Part shown: positions 24,961 to 31,233 of the stretch, in pieces
Numbering within the stretch: the first letter of the stretch is position 1
How the letters are laid out: each line of letters starts with the position of its first letter
Origin: a virus
Virus record (IMG/VR): IMGVR_UViG_3300031952_000052
Location: 1-38,997 of that record
Direction: 5' to 3' (one strand)
Length of the DNA stretch: 38,997 bases
Made by a program: the position numbers and the translations under genes
The notes under the pieces: generated by a model
Databases searched by the model: none
What the model was told of the DNA's origin: nothing
The model's input: only the letters and a program-made list of their open reading frames with translations

Positions 24961-25890
24961 TTACGTTTTATTCGGTATTCGTAAAGAGGAAACATGGCCC
25001 CGGTAATCATAACCCCACTTCAGGCACTCATCATACCCCGCCCCGAGGAGCGCCTTCCTGTACTCCTCCACCATCATCCGGTGATCGTCCGCCGGGATAA
25101 GGGCCACCAATTTGTCCGGAGGGTACTTCGCCGTGATCATGGGGCTGTGCGGAACAAAACCGCTGAAGTGGAAGAACTTCAGCCAAGAATCCCCGCACCG
25201 ATAGGCGGCCTGCTCCCTGCGGATGGGCCGGGAGGCCAGATTCCACCACGCCGCGTTGCACCCCGGGTCACGAAGAACATGAACACCATCGAACATCGCC
25301 GGGATCGGGTCCGCCCAGAATTGATCCACAAACAGAGATGGAAGTCTCAGATAGCCCCACTTGAACGTCTTGTGCCCAAGCCACCGAAGAAGGGAGTCCG
25401 CCTCCATGCCCCGGCGAAGCCCCAAGAATCCCAGATTATAGGCCCCCGTGGTGATGACATGCCGCTCCACGTCGTCAGCCAGATCCCCCGGAGGCAGGGG
25501 CTGGAGGAGATGCGGGGTCAGCACGATCTTGTGCGCCCCCAGCGCCTCCCACACAACATCCGTTCGATGAAAGAAATAAATGTCCGGGTCGTAGTAAACC
25601 AGCCGGTCAATCCCGAGAGTGAACAGGTGCTGGAGCAGGAAAGGCTTCACGGCGGTGGAGAATTCCATGATGTTGTATCGAGCCGCCATGTCCTGCGTGC
25701 CGGGAGTCCGGAGATCCCTCACGTCCACGGAAGTGAACTTCTCCTTGAGAAGGTCGAAACGTCCGGAGATGTCGTCAACGAAGAGGACGTAGACCTTCCC
25801 GCCGGGATGATGGCGGAGGTAAGAGGAGGTCAGCGCCCGAGCTTGAGCAAGAAAGTTGCGCGAGCAGATTGTGCAGATGGCGTCGATCAT
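24961..25890 (-). CDS. GT-A type glycosyltransferase (GT8-like)
   Basis: 309 residues from ATG 25890, which overlaps the previous stop (ATGA). The N-terminus 'CTICSRNFLAQARALTSSYL' is typical of GT8-like enzymes, and the DxD metal and sugar-nucleotide motif is 'LVYYDPDIYFF'. 'TGAYNLGFLGLRRG' and the histidine in 'FFHFSGFVPHSP' complete the family pattern. It would move a sugar from a nucleotide-sugar to an unknown acceptor: modified phage DNA, a virion protein or host surface glycan. There is no signal peptide, so it acts in the cytoplasm. Confidence 0.85.
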   Translation of the reverse strand: MIDAICTICSRNFLAQARALTSSYLRHHPGGKVYVLFVDDISGRFDLLKEKFTSVDVRDLRTPGTQDMAARYNIMEFSTAVKPFLLQHLFTLGIDRLVYYDPDIYFFHRTDVVWEALGAHKIVLTPHLLQPLPPGDLADDVERHVITTGAYNLGFLGLRRGMEADSLLRWLGHKTFKWGYLRLPSLFVDQFWADPIPAMFDGVHVLRDPGCNAAWWNLASRPIRREQAAYRCGDSWLKFFHFSGFVPHSPMITAKYPPDKLVALIPADDHRMMVEEYRKALLGAGYDECLKWGYDYRGHVSSLRIPNKT

Positions 25891-26111
25891 TTCTTGGCCC
25901 GAGCCTTCTTCCAATCCACGTTCCGATGACTCTCAAACCACGCCACCACACCCGCCGGGGCGTGCAGAGCGCGGAGTTCAAAAATGGCCGCATCCGTGGA
26001 CATGCCCCCGGTGCGGACCTTCTCTCTCAACCCCAATCCCATTGGGCACGGGACGACCTTCGTGTTGCGCGGGGACTCCTTGTCCTTCTCCACGCCGTCC
26101 GCCTGCGTCAT
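25887..26111 (-). CDS. small protein, unknown
   Basis: 74 residues from ATG 26111, behind GGAGGATGTTCG and overlapping the upstream zinc-ribbon stop. It is hydrophilic with 'ELRALHAPAGVVAWFESHRN' and ends in 'KKARAKK'. The stop overlaps the glycosyltransferase start. Not recognised. Confidence 0.6.
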   Translation of the reverse strand: MTQADGVEKDKESPRNTKVVPCPMGLGLREKVRTGGMSTDAAIFELRALHAPAGVVAWFESHRNVDWKKARAKK

Positions 26112-26275
26112 CGAACATCCTCCGTTTTGAGAGCCCGCTTCTTGACAACGATCTCCATGTGCCTGCAAGTCTGGCAGATCCACGCCTCCCGGTCTAGGTC
26201 TGTGCGACTCTCACGGATGACGGCCAGCACCGTCACCCGCCCGCCGCACTTTGAGCATCGTTTCCATGCGCCCAT
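26108..26275 (-). CDS. small zinc-ribbon protein
   Basis: 55 residues, ATG 26275 preceded by GGCGGTGAGTC. It has two Cys pairs, 'RCSKCGG' near the start and 'WICQTCRH' near residue 37, which form a zinc ribbon. The start is 3 nt after the previous stop, and the stop overlaps the next start (ATGA). Probably a nucleic-acid or protein-binding factor; function unknown. Confidence 0.65.
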   Translation of the reverse strand: MGAWKRCSKCGGRVTVLAVIRESRTDLDREAWICQTCRHMEIVVKKRALKTEDVR

Positions 26276-26278
26276 GAC

Positions 26279-26740
26279 TCACCGCCGCCCATTTCGGGCA
26301 GTAGACAGCAGGTTTTTCGCACAGGCGAACTGGTCCCCACTCCACGTCCGGTTCTGCCCCCAGTATTCGACAAGGTTCCACGCGAACTTCTTCTCCCCGT
26401 TCTTCAGCCCGGTCAGGGCCACCGTCAGGAGGTCCGCAACCACCGCCACGATGTCCTCGTTCTCATCCACAAGGACCCCGTTCTCCACCCGGGAACGGAA
26501 CCGTGCCTCGATGTCCTTCGGCAAGGGGAACCCGTGGTCAATGTGCTGTTTGACCTGAATCATGAACTCGTCCTCGACCACCGGCTCATCCATCAACGTG
26601 AGTGCAACCGCCGCCCCGGCCTCCCGCTCAAGGACGGACCCGTACTTCTGCGCGGCCTGATCATGATTCTGCGCGATCCGGTCGGCAACCGCCGCCTCGC
26701 GCTTGGCCTTCTTCACCCGTGGATCATGTCTTGGGTCCAT
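26279..26740 (-). CDS. hypothetical protein
   Basis: 153 residues from ATG 26740 (GGGGGATGAACTG upstream; TGATG overlap with the previous stop). Helical and acidic, with 'ADRIAQNHDQAAQKYGSVLE' and 'DENEDIVAVVADLLTVALTG'. No family recognised. Confidence 0.65.
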   Translation of the reverse strand: MDPRHDPRVKKAKREAAVADRIAQNHDQAAQKYGSVLEREAGAAVALTLMDEPVVEDEFMIQVKQHIDHGFPLPKDIEARFRSRVENGVLVDENEDIVAVVADLLTVALTGLKNGEKKFAWNLVEYWGQNRTWSGDQFACAKNLLSTARNGRR

Positions 26741-26979
26741 CAGTTCATCCCCCACAGGTAACTGCACAAGTCCGCCTCCGTCCTCGGGGTACTCGGCCCC
26801 GGGGCCTTTGGGATCCCCACCAGCACGATGCCCCGGCGAACCCACCCCGCGATGGACTCCCCGGGATCCTTGGGAACCCGGTCAAGAATCCTCTGCCCCA
26901 CCTCGACAGCCGTGTCGGAGGTCGTGGGAACATCAAGGACCTCGGCCACCTCCAGAAGCAGTTCGTTCATCCGGGCCAT
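26740..26979 (-). CDS. hypothetical protein
   Basis: 79 residues from ATG 26979 behind GGGAGGGAACC; in-frame codons further up lack a ribosome site. Helical with 'ELLLEVAEVLDVPTTSDTAV'. Not recognised. First gene of an operon reading down to the glycosyltransferase. Confidence 0.65.
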   Translation of the reverse strand: MARMNELLLEVAEVLDVPTTSDTAVEVGQRILDRVPKDPGESIAGWVRRGIVLVGIPKAPGPSTPRTEADLCSYLWGMN

Positions 26980-27007
26980 GGTTCCCTCCCTTTCTGACCC
27001 TAATAAC

Positions 27008-27036
27008 ATTATGCTCTTTTTGTCCACCGAATACAA
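27008..27036 (-). promoter_or_regulatory. possible promoter of the 26979-24961 operon
   Basis: On the minus strand TTGTAT (27036-27031), 17-nt spacer, CATAAT (27013-27008). Both boxes deviate from consensus. It stands after a hairpin and 29 nt before ATG 26979. Confidence 0.4.
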
Positions 27037-27037
27037 G

Positions 27038-27069
27038 AACAGGTTGCGATCCTCTCGACCGCACCTGTT
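27038..27069 (-). terminator. possible intrinsic terminator
   Basis: Minus-strand stem: GCGCACCTGTT-type arm pairs with AACAGGT(T)GCG with one bulged base, loop of about 11 nt, followed by TTCTTGTATT. It lies just after the stop at 27075 and could end the transcript of the 27730-27075 genes. Confidence 0.4.
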
Positions 27070-27074
27070 TCGGA

Positions 27075-27215
27075 TCAGCACCCTTCCGCCGGGGGCCAGA
27101 ATTTACGCCCCGCCCGGGGACGACGGCCCATGCTCTTCTCGGAGTTCCCAACCCGGGCGTCCGTACACATCGAGCAACGGACCTTCCGCCGTGGGCGCTT
27201 ACGCCGTGGTCCCAT
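27075..27215 (-). CDS. small basic protein, unknown
   Basis: 46 residues, ATG 27215 with TAGGAGGGGCAGGG directly before it, overlapping the stop of the upstream gene. It is Arg/Lys-rich ('MGPRRKRPRRKVRCSMC', 'MGRRPRAGRKFWPPAEGC') with one CxxC pair. The strong ribosome site argues for a real gene; the basic character suggests nucleic acid binding. Another long frame over the same bases (to 27935) is a shadow. Confidence 0.55.
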   Translation of the reverse strand: MGPRRKRPRRKVRCSMCTDARVGNSEKSMGRRPRAGRKFWPPAEGC

Positions 27216-27226
27216 CCCTGCCCCTC

Positions 27227-27730
27227 CTACGCGACCTTCCGCACGTTGACATAGGCGGTCCAGTAGACGTTCCCGGCGGCGTCCTTCACGCCGACCCGGG
27301 TTCCGAACTTTCCCTCCCCGATCCAGAAGACCTTCCCGGTGGTCCCGATGGGCACCTTGCGGCCCCGAGCCACCCGCACCGCGTCCCCCTTGTGGATCCG
27401 GGCGGCTTCCGCCGCCACTTCCCGGGCCTCCACCGCCGCCTCCCGCGCCTCTTCCGCCGCCCGCTCCTCCGCCGCCTTGGCCGCTTCCAGCGCGTTGAAG
27501 GCGGCGACCGCCTCGGGGTGCGCGTCGATCTCGGCGTAGGCGATCTCGTCGGTCAGCCCGTCGTGGTAGACCGAGAGGGCTTCGGACCCGTAGGACCCGT
27601 TGGCGTTGAGGATCACCGCGTACTTGGTGTTGTCCCCCATCCCCGGCACGGAGAAGTGGAAGGCCCGACCGAACCCGACCACCCGCCCGACGTGGCTGAT
27701 CGCGCCAGACCGCAGGTTCTTCACCGCCAT
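27227..27730 (-). CDS. coiled-coil protein with a C-terminal KOW-like domain
   Basis: 167 residues, ATG 27730 behind AGGGAGAAAA. The N-terminus (1-55) is beta-rich. The middle (about 70-110) is a long Ala/Glu helix ('AVAAFNALEAAKAAEERAAE'). The end (about 112-167) reads 'IHKGDAVRVARGRKVPIGTT' and 'GKVFWIG', like KOW or SH3-like folds. Function unknown. It is transcribed from the strong promoter at 27781-27809. Confidence 0.7.
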   Translation of the reverse strand: MAVKNLRSGAISHVGRVVGFGRAFHFSVPGMGDNTKYAVILNANGSYGSEALSVYHDGLTDEIAYAEIDAHPEAVAAFNALEAAKAAEERAAEEAREAAVEAREVAAEAARIHKGDAVRVARGRKVPIGTTGKVFWIGEGKFGTRVGVKDAAGNVYWTAYVNVRKVA

Positions 27731-27780
27731 TTTTCTCCCTCCGACCGTTTCCCGTTTCCCGCTCCCCTCTCACCACAAGA

Positions 27781-27809
27781 ATCATACCCCATATGCTCGT
27801 GTTTGTCAA
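27781..27809 (-). promoter_or_regulatory. strong sigma70-type promoter
   Basis: Minus strand TTGACA (27809-27804), 17-nt spacer containing CATATGGGG, TATGAT (27786-27781). It is 51 nt before ATG 27730 and one of three near-identical promoters in the accessory region. Confidence 0.8.
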
Positions 27810-27828
27810 CCCTAATTCTGAAAAAAAA

Positions 27829-28128
27829 TTATCGCCTCCGCTTCTTCCGGGTCTCGGGAAAGGGCCACCTCCCCACCTTCTTCGCCAATGCAAGTGCGGC
27901 CCGCGCCTGATGCGCCCATCGGTCCGCATGGTCACCCGGGAGCAAATCCTCCGGGCTGATTAGATCCGTCAACCCAAAGCAATTAAGGGCCTCCTTCAGC
28001 GCCTTCCGCATGGCAATGAAGGCTTCCATGATCTTCGGCATCAACTCGACGCACTCCTCGCACGTGGTGGGGGCCGGACGAAAACTAATGCACCGCCCGC
28101 AGACACGGCACTTGGTCGGCTCGGGCAT
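27829..28128 (-). CDS. small zinc-binding protein
   Basis: 99 residues from ATG 28128 (GGAGGCCAAGTG before it; TGATG overlap). Four cysteines 'KCRVCGRCISF' and 'TTCEECVEL' form a zinc knuckle at 7-30. A helix 'IMEAFIAMRKALKEALNCFG' follows. The stop is followed at once by a run of eight T on the minus strand. Function unknown. Confidence 0.7.
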   Translation of the reverse strand: MPEPTKCRVCGRCISFRPAPTTCEECVELMPKIMEAFIAMRKALKEALNCFGLTDLISPEDLLPGDHADRWAHQARAALALAKKVGRWPFPETRKKRRR

Positions 28129-28418
28129 CACTTGGCCTCCTTCCCGCCGCGAGGAGCGGCTTGTGCCTCGCAAATACGACACAGAACTGCCCCCTGATTG
28201 AGGGACCGCATCATCCGGCACCGTGCTGGATTCTCGCAGTCATGATCCAGAAACGGCTCCAACGCCTCCCGCAACTGCCCGATCACCCTGTCCGCCTCGT
28301 CTGCGTGGTCGAGGAGGGCGGTGATCGTTGCGCGGAGTTGCTTGTCCGAAATGATGGAGCTCGTTCGGACCACTTCACCCATCAGCGTCCGCGTTTCCTT
28401 CGTCAGTAGATTGCTCAC
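28128..28418 (-). CDS. hypothetical protein with Cys motif
   Basis: 96 residues from a GTG at 28418, with GGAGGTGAAGCC before it and a GTGA overlap with the previous stop. The N-terminal part is helical ('ISDKQLRATITALLDHADEA'). The end has Cys residues 'DCENPARC' and 'VLCRIC', which may bind zinc. Not recognised. Confidence 0.65.
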   Translation of the reverse strand: MSNLLTKETRTLMGEVVRTSSIISDKQLRATITALLDHADEADRVIGQLREALEPFLDHDCENPARCRMMRSLNQGAVLCRICEAQAAPRGGKEAK

Positions 28419-28765
28419 GGCTTCACCTCCTCGCCAAGAGCGGCGTTGTACCGTTCACAACGCTCATGGCAACCAGAGCAAACCGCGCATCCCCTCAACG
28501 CCTCCCTCGCGGCCAGCAGATCGCGGCAGAGGGCGGGGACGTCGGTGCGGGAGTGAGAGATGAAGACCCAGTCCTCTGCCCTCGCCTCCGTCTTGTCTTC
28601 GTCTTCTTCCTCAAACGGTTGGCAGACCCACCGAAAGGTCTTGTTCTTTCCGACCATTATGTCCACAGATATCCCGCCGGTCTTGCCCGGATGCCCCACA
28701 TCCCACTTCCCCGGGGTCGCGGCCTCGGCTCGGGCGAGGATGGCGCGGATGTCGGCGTTGGTCAT
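28415..28765 (-). CDS. Ea22-like phage protein
   Basis: 116 residues from ATG 28765, overlapping the previous stop. 'RAILARAEAATPGKWDVGHP' and 'DWVFISHSRTDVPALCRDLL' are the hallmark of a widespread family of phage accessory proteins (ead/Ea22-like) of unknown role. 'CAVCSGCHERC' near the end adds a probable zinc site. Confidence 0.7.
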   Translation of the reverse strand: MTNADIRAILARAEAATPGKWDVGHPGKTGGISVDIMVGKNKTFRWVCQPFEEEDEDKTEARAEDWVFISHSRTDVPALCRDLLAAREALRGCAVCSGCHERCERYNAALGEEVKP

Positions 28766-28959
28766 GGCTTGATCCTGCATCCGTGCTTGTGCCGACCATA
28801 TTTCGACAACGCCTCCCGCAACCGGGTGACGAGAGGCATCGCGTACTCCGCATATTCCGTGAGATCCCGTAGCAGGATGTTATCGCCCACCAAGTAGTCA
28901 TCGTCGGTGAATGAATCCACCAGAACCCGCGCCTTGCAAAGATTGTCCGGCGTCAACAT
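28762..28959 (-). CDS. small protein, unknown
   Basis: 65 residues, ATG 28959 behind GGAGGACTGACCC, part of which encodes the end of ClpS. Acidic, with 'VLVDSFTDDDYLVGDNILLR' and a basic end 'GRHKHGCRIKP'. The start lies 3 nt after the ClpS stop, so the two are translated together. Not recognised. Confidence 0.65.
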   Translation of the reverse strand: MLTPDNLCKARVLVDSFTDDDYLVGDNILLRDLTEYAEYAMPLVTRLREALSKYGRHKHGCRIKP

Positions 28960-28962
28960 GGG

Positions 28963-29268
28963 TCAGTCCTCCGGTTCATAGGTGAGCGACAGGGGAAAGC
29001 CCCGCGCACCCGACAAGCTCTTGCATTGCTCGACGTGGAACTCGGCCCGCTCAAGGGTCTCCACCGTCACAAGGGCGATCTCGGTCTTGTGCGCCTCCAT
29101 CATGATCTGCACGGCCTTTTCGTACTGTAGGTTGAAAACCTTGAGAAGCACCGACACCACGAAATCCATCGGGGTGAACGGGTCATTGTGGATCAGGACC
29201 TTGTAAAGCGGGGCGTGCCGCTCCTTGGGCTTCGTCACCGGGTCCTGTACGACAGGTTTCTTGTCCAC
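28963..29268 (-). CDS. clpS: ClpS, adaptor of the ClpAP protease (N-degron adaptor)
   Basis: 101 residues from GTG 29268 (TAGGAGCGGAC before it), close to the about 106 residues of E. coli ClpS. A longer frame up to 29586 only runs over the upstream gene. The ClpS core is intact: 'LYKVLIHNDPFTPMDFVVSV' (21-40), 'AVQIMMEAHKTE', and the final 'GFPLSLTYEPE'. The N-degron pocket residues Asn28, Asp29, Thr32, Met34, Met56 and His60 match E. coli N34, D35, T38, M40, M62 and H66; D36 is replaced by Pro, and the usual Gly of the H-x-x-G turn is absent. The N-terminal extension that enters ClpA is short (about 20 residues). It would bind host ClpA in the cytoplasm and load N-degron substrates, or block other substrates. 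Confidence 0.9.
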   Translation of the reverse strand: MDKKPVVQDPVTKPKERHAPLYKVLIHNDPFTPMDFVVSVLLKVFNLQYEKAVQIMMEAHKTEIALVTVETLERAEFHVEQCKSLSGARGFPLSLTYEPED

Positions 29269-29276
29269 GTCCGCTC

Positions 29277-29480
29277 CTAGATCCGGATCCTCGGCCCACC
29301 GGGGAACAGGGGGACCCTGCGCTTCTCCATCATGATCTCGGTTTCGCAATCCCGAATCAATCGGAGAAAGTCCCGGGCCTGTTCCTCTGTGGCCGAATCC
29401 AGCATTTTCTCCAACTCCCCGTAACGCCGACCGGTCAGCCGCTGGGCCGCATACAAGGCCACACGCGCAGTTCCACTCAC
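29277..29480 (-). CDS. small protein upstream of clpS, unknown
   Basis: 67 residues from GTG 29480, sharing bases with the stop of the secreted protein gene (GTGA). Helical with 'LTGRRYGELEKMLDSATEEQ' and 'FLRLIRDCETEIMME'. Its TAG stop is part of the clpS ribosome site, so clpS is coupled to it. Not recognised. Confidence 0.65.
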   Translation of the reverse strand: MSGTARVALYAAQRLTGRRYGELEKMLDSATEEQARDFLRLIRDCETEIMMEKRRVPLFPGGPRIRI

Positions 29481-30265
29481 TTCTTGGCCCCTCCCTTGTT
29501 TCCCGGGTTCCCGGGCGACGTGCCCGGACCGTCGTTGACCGGGGGATTCCCCGGGGGCTGGGGGTCCACGCCGTTGCCGACCCCATTGTTCCCCTTGGGA
29601 TTCTTCTCCTTGGCTTCCTTGGCCTTCTTTTCCTGCTCCTTCTTGGCTTCCGCGTTCTTCTGCTCGGCCTTGATCTTCGCCTCCGCTACCTTCTTGGCCT
29701 CGACCTCGATCTGAGCCAGAAGTTTCTTTCGGTTCTCTTCCTGCTTCTTGGCGTTCTCGGCCTCGACGCGCTTCGCCTCCGCTTCCTTCACCTTGATGGT
29801 CTCGGGGGAATCATGCGCCCGATCCAACCGGACGTAGCCGCAACAGGTGAATCGTGCGTTAGGCACATCCAGCGTGCAACCGTCCGGGTCCTTGCCGCCG
29901 TTGTAGATGACGTTGGAGTACACAACCCGGATGACGTGGTGCTGGTTGTCCCTGATGGGGATGAAGAACCGGCTGAAACTCATCGCCGCCGTCTGAAGGT
30001 GCTGGGGGCGATACAGGCGGGCCAGCATTTTGCGCCCGTCGATGTAGACATCGCACCCATCGTCGGAGATCACCCTGAACTCGGTCGTCACCCCCGGGTC
30101 CTTGACGGAGAAGCACCCGATGAACTCCGTGACCTCCAGCCGCCGACTCTCATACGAACAGTTAATGAGCGGATTCGACACGGGCTGGGTCAGCCGCGAA
30201 ATCGGCAGATCGGCGCTGGCCGCTCCGCAGATCAGCAGGGTCAGCAGGGTCCAGATGGTACGCAT
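29477..30265 (-). CDS. secreted protein with PA14-like domain and coiled coil
   Basis: 262 residues from ATG 30265 (GGGGGGAAATC). A signal peptide 'MRTIWTLLTLLICGAASA' is followed by a domain of about 130 residues. 'FRVISDDGCDVYIDGRKML' fits the PA14 hallmark (DDG ... IDG), and six or so cysteines suggest disulfides outside the cytoplasm. Then comes a Lys/Glu/Ala coiled coil (about 150-225) and a Gly/Pro/Asn-rich end. It could modify the infected cell envelope or take part in lysis; function unknown. A small membrane protein overlaps its start. Confidence 0.7.
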   Translation of the reverse strand: MRTIWTLLTLLICGAASADLPISRLTQPVSNPLINCSYESRRLEVTEFIGCFSVKDPGVTTEFRVISDDGCDVYIDGRKMLARLYRPQHLQTAAMSFSRFFIPIRDNQHHVIRVVYSNVIYNGGKDPDGCTLDVPNARFTCCGYVRLDRAHDSPETIKVKEAEAKRVEAENAKKQEENRKKLLAQIEVEAKKVAEAKIKAEQKNAEAKKEQEKKAKEAKEKNPKGNNGVGNGVDPQPPGNPPVNDGPGTSPGNPGNKGGAKK

Positions 30266-30362
30266 GATTTCCCCCCTTACAATGAATCGCCATTCCCACA
30301 ATCAGATCAATCCACAGAATCAAAAGCGTGACGATCACGATGCAAAAAATCTGCCCGATCAT
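30162..30362 (-). CDS. small membrane protein overlapping the secreted protein gene
   Basis: 66 residues, ATG 30362 behind AGGAGAGGGC and overlapping the previous stop (ATGA). One transmembrane helix at the start, 'FCIVIVTLLILWIDLIVGMA'. The last 30 residues are read from the same bases as the signal peptide gene (104-nt overlap) and look hydrophilic. Such a nested pair recalls Rz/Rz1 spanins, but the inner gene has no lipobox, so this is only a resemblance. A lysis role is inferred at best. Confidence 0.55.
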   Translation of the reverse strand: MIGQIFCIVIVTLLILWIDLIVGMAIHCKGGNHAYHLDPADPADLRSGQRRSADFAADPARVESAH

Positions 30363-30550
30363 GCCCTCTCCTCAACATCGTCCTGACAGCACTCACACCG
30401 AAACACGGACTTGATAGGTTCAGCCTTGTTGACCGAGACGATAGTCAGTTCAACCTGATCGTCAATCACCTGCTGACCCGTGAATTTCTCCCCGCAATCA
30501 CAGCAGGAGAACAGCATGTCCGGCTTGACACCCCTTGCGCTAAGGATCAT
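30359..30550 (-). CDS. small zinc-ribbon protein
   Basis: 63 residues from ATG 30550 (GGAGGGTGTGTCG). Cys pairs 'FSCCDCGEKF' and 'FRCECCQDD' about 37 residues apart make a zinc ribbon. The stop overlaps the membrane protein start. Function unknown. Confidence 0.65.
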   Translation of the reverse strand: MILSARGVKPDMLFSCCDCGEKFTGQQVIDDQVELTIVSVNKAEPIKSVFRCECCQDDVEERA

Positions 30551-30572
30551 CGACACACCCTCCAGAGCGTCC

Positions 30573-30815
30573 CTATCCAAACCGCAGGGACCGATGAATC
30601 TCGCCGCACTCCGGGCACCCGAAAGTCAGGATATCCCGGCCCTCGATGTCCTCCTCGATTCCCTCAAACTTGACGTTGCTCTCTGAGACCATGTCCCCGG
30701 AACAGGCCAAGCGCACCCGAATCGGAGACGGAGGCGGCGGGCTAGGAGGCCCATTCGCCTCCTCCTCCATCCGCAGGAAATCCTCCGGTGCCAGATCCTC
30801 GTAGTTGCCGCCCAT
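30573..30815 (-). CDS. small acidic protein with CxxC
   Basis: 80 residues, ATG 30815 behind GGAGGGCTAACC. It starts 'MGGNYEDLAPEDFLRMEEEA', has a Pro-rich stretch, and ends with 'FGCPECGEIHRSLRFG'. A single CxxC with the nearby His may bind zinc. Not recognised. Confidence 0.65.
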   Translation of the reverse strand: MGGNYEDLAPEDFLRMEEEANGPPSPPPPSPIRVRLACSGDMVSESNVKFEGIEEDIEGRDILTFGCPECGEIHRSLRFG

Positions 30816-30817
30816 GG

Positions 30818-31162
30818 TTAGCCCTCCGAGTCCCGCGTCATCTTGTCATCCTTCCGCTGGTCGATCATCCGGTCGGCCTCGTAAGCCCGCGCCTCCTCCC
30901 GCGCCTCCAGCCGGGCGAGGGCCGCATCGTTCTGGTCGTCCTCGATCATCTCGCGGCACTTCTCGCAGGCGTCCTCGGGGTCCATCCCGTAGTCGCACCC
31001 CTCGGGGCAGGTCACCTCTCCAGCGCCCTCGCAGACCGGGCACTTGCTGGCGCGGTGAATCGGCCCCTCCTCGATGGATCCGCCCACGATCCTCTCCAAC
31101 TCCCCGGCCCCGTCGCACACCCCACAGTCGTGCATGACCGGGCGGTCCGCGTTGCTCGTCAT
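30818..31162 (-). CDS. DnaJ-type zinc-finger protein
   Basis: 114 residues from ATG 31162 (GGGAGGGAAAAGAA); the ORF upstream is not coding. 'CGVCDGAGE', 'CPVCEGAGE', 'CPEGCDYG' and 'ACEKCREM' are four Cys pairs of the CxxCxGxG type seen in the DnaJ central domain. No J domain is present. It is first in the operon behind the promoter at 31190-31218. A chaperone-like or protein-binding role is inferred. Confidence 0.75.
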   Translation of the reverse strand: MTSNADRPVMHDCGVCDGAGELERIVGGSIEEGPIHRASKCPVCEGAGEVTCPEGCDYGMDPEDACEKCREMIEDDQNDAALARLEAREEARAYEADRMIDQRKDDKMTRDSEG

Positions 31163-31189
31163 TTCTTTTCCCTCCCTCACACCGTCAAC

Positions 31190-31218
31190 ATCATACCCCG
31201 TATGGTTGCTTTTGTCAA
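31190..31218 (-). promoter_or_regulatory. strong sigma70-type promoter
   Basis: Minus strand TTGACA (31218-31213), 17-nt spacer with CATACGGGG, TATGAT (31195-31190), 28 nt before ATG 31162. It drives the operon that includes clpS (31162 down to 27829), since no strong terminator is seen in between. Confidence 0.8.
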
Positions 31219-31233
31219 CTACTAATTTCAGAA

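Noticed and set aside
27075-27935. 286-residue minus-strand frame
   Set aside because: Arg/Gly-rich frame across a better gene (27227-27730) and a promoter; only its last 46 codons, which have their own ribosome site, were kept.
29269-29586. N-terminal extension of the clpS frame up to 29586
   Set aside because: It runs over the 67-residue upstream gene in another frame, and GTG 29268 has a good ribosome site and gives the normal ClpS length.
30162-30265. classical Rz/Rz1 spanin pair
   Set aside because: The overlap is similar but the inner gene has a signal peptide without a lipobox and is much too long for Rz1.
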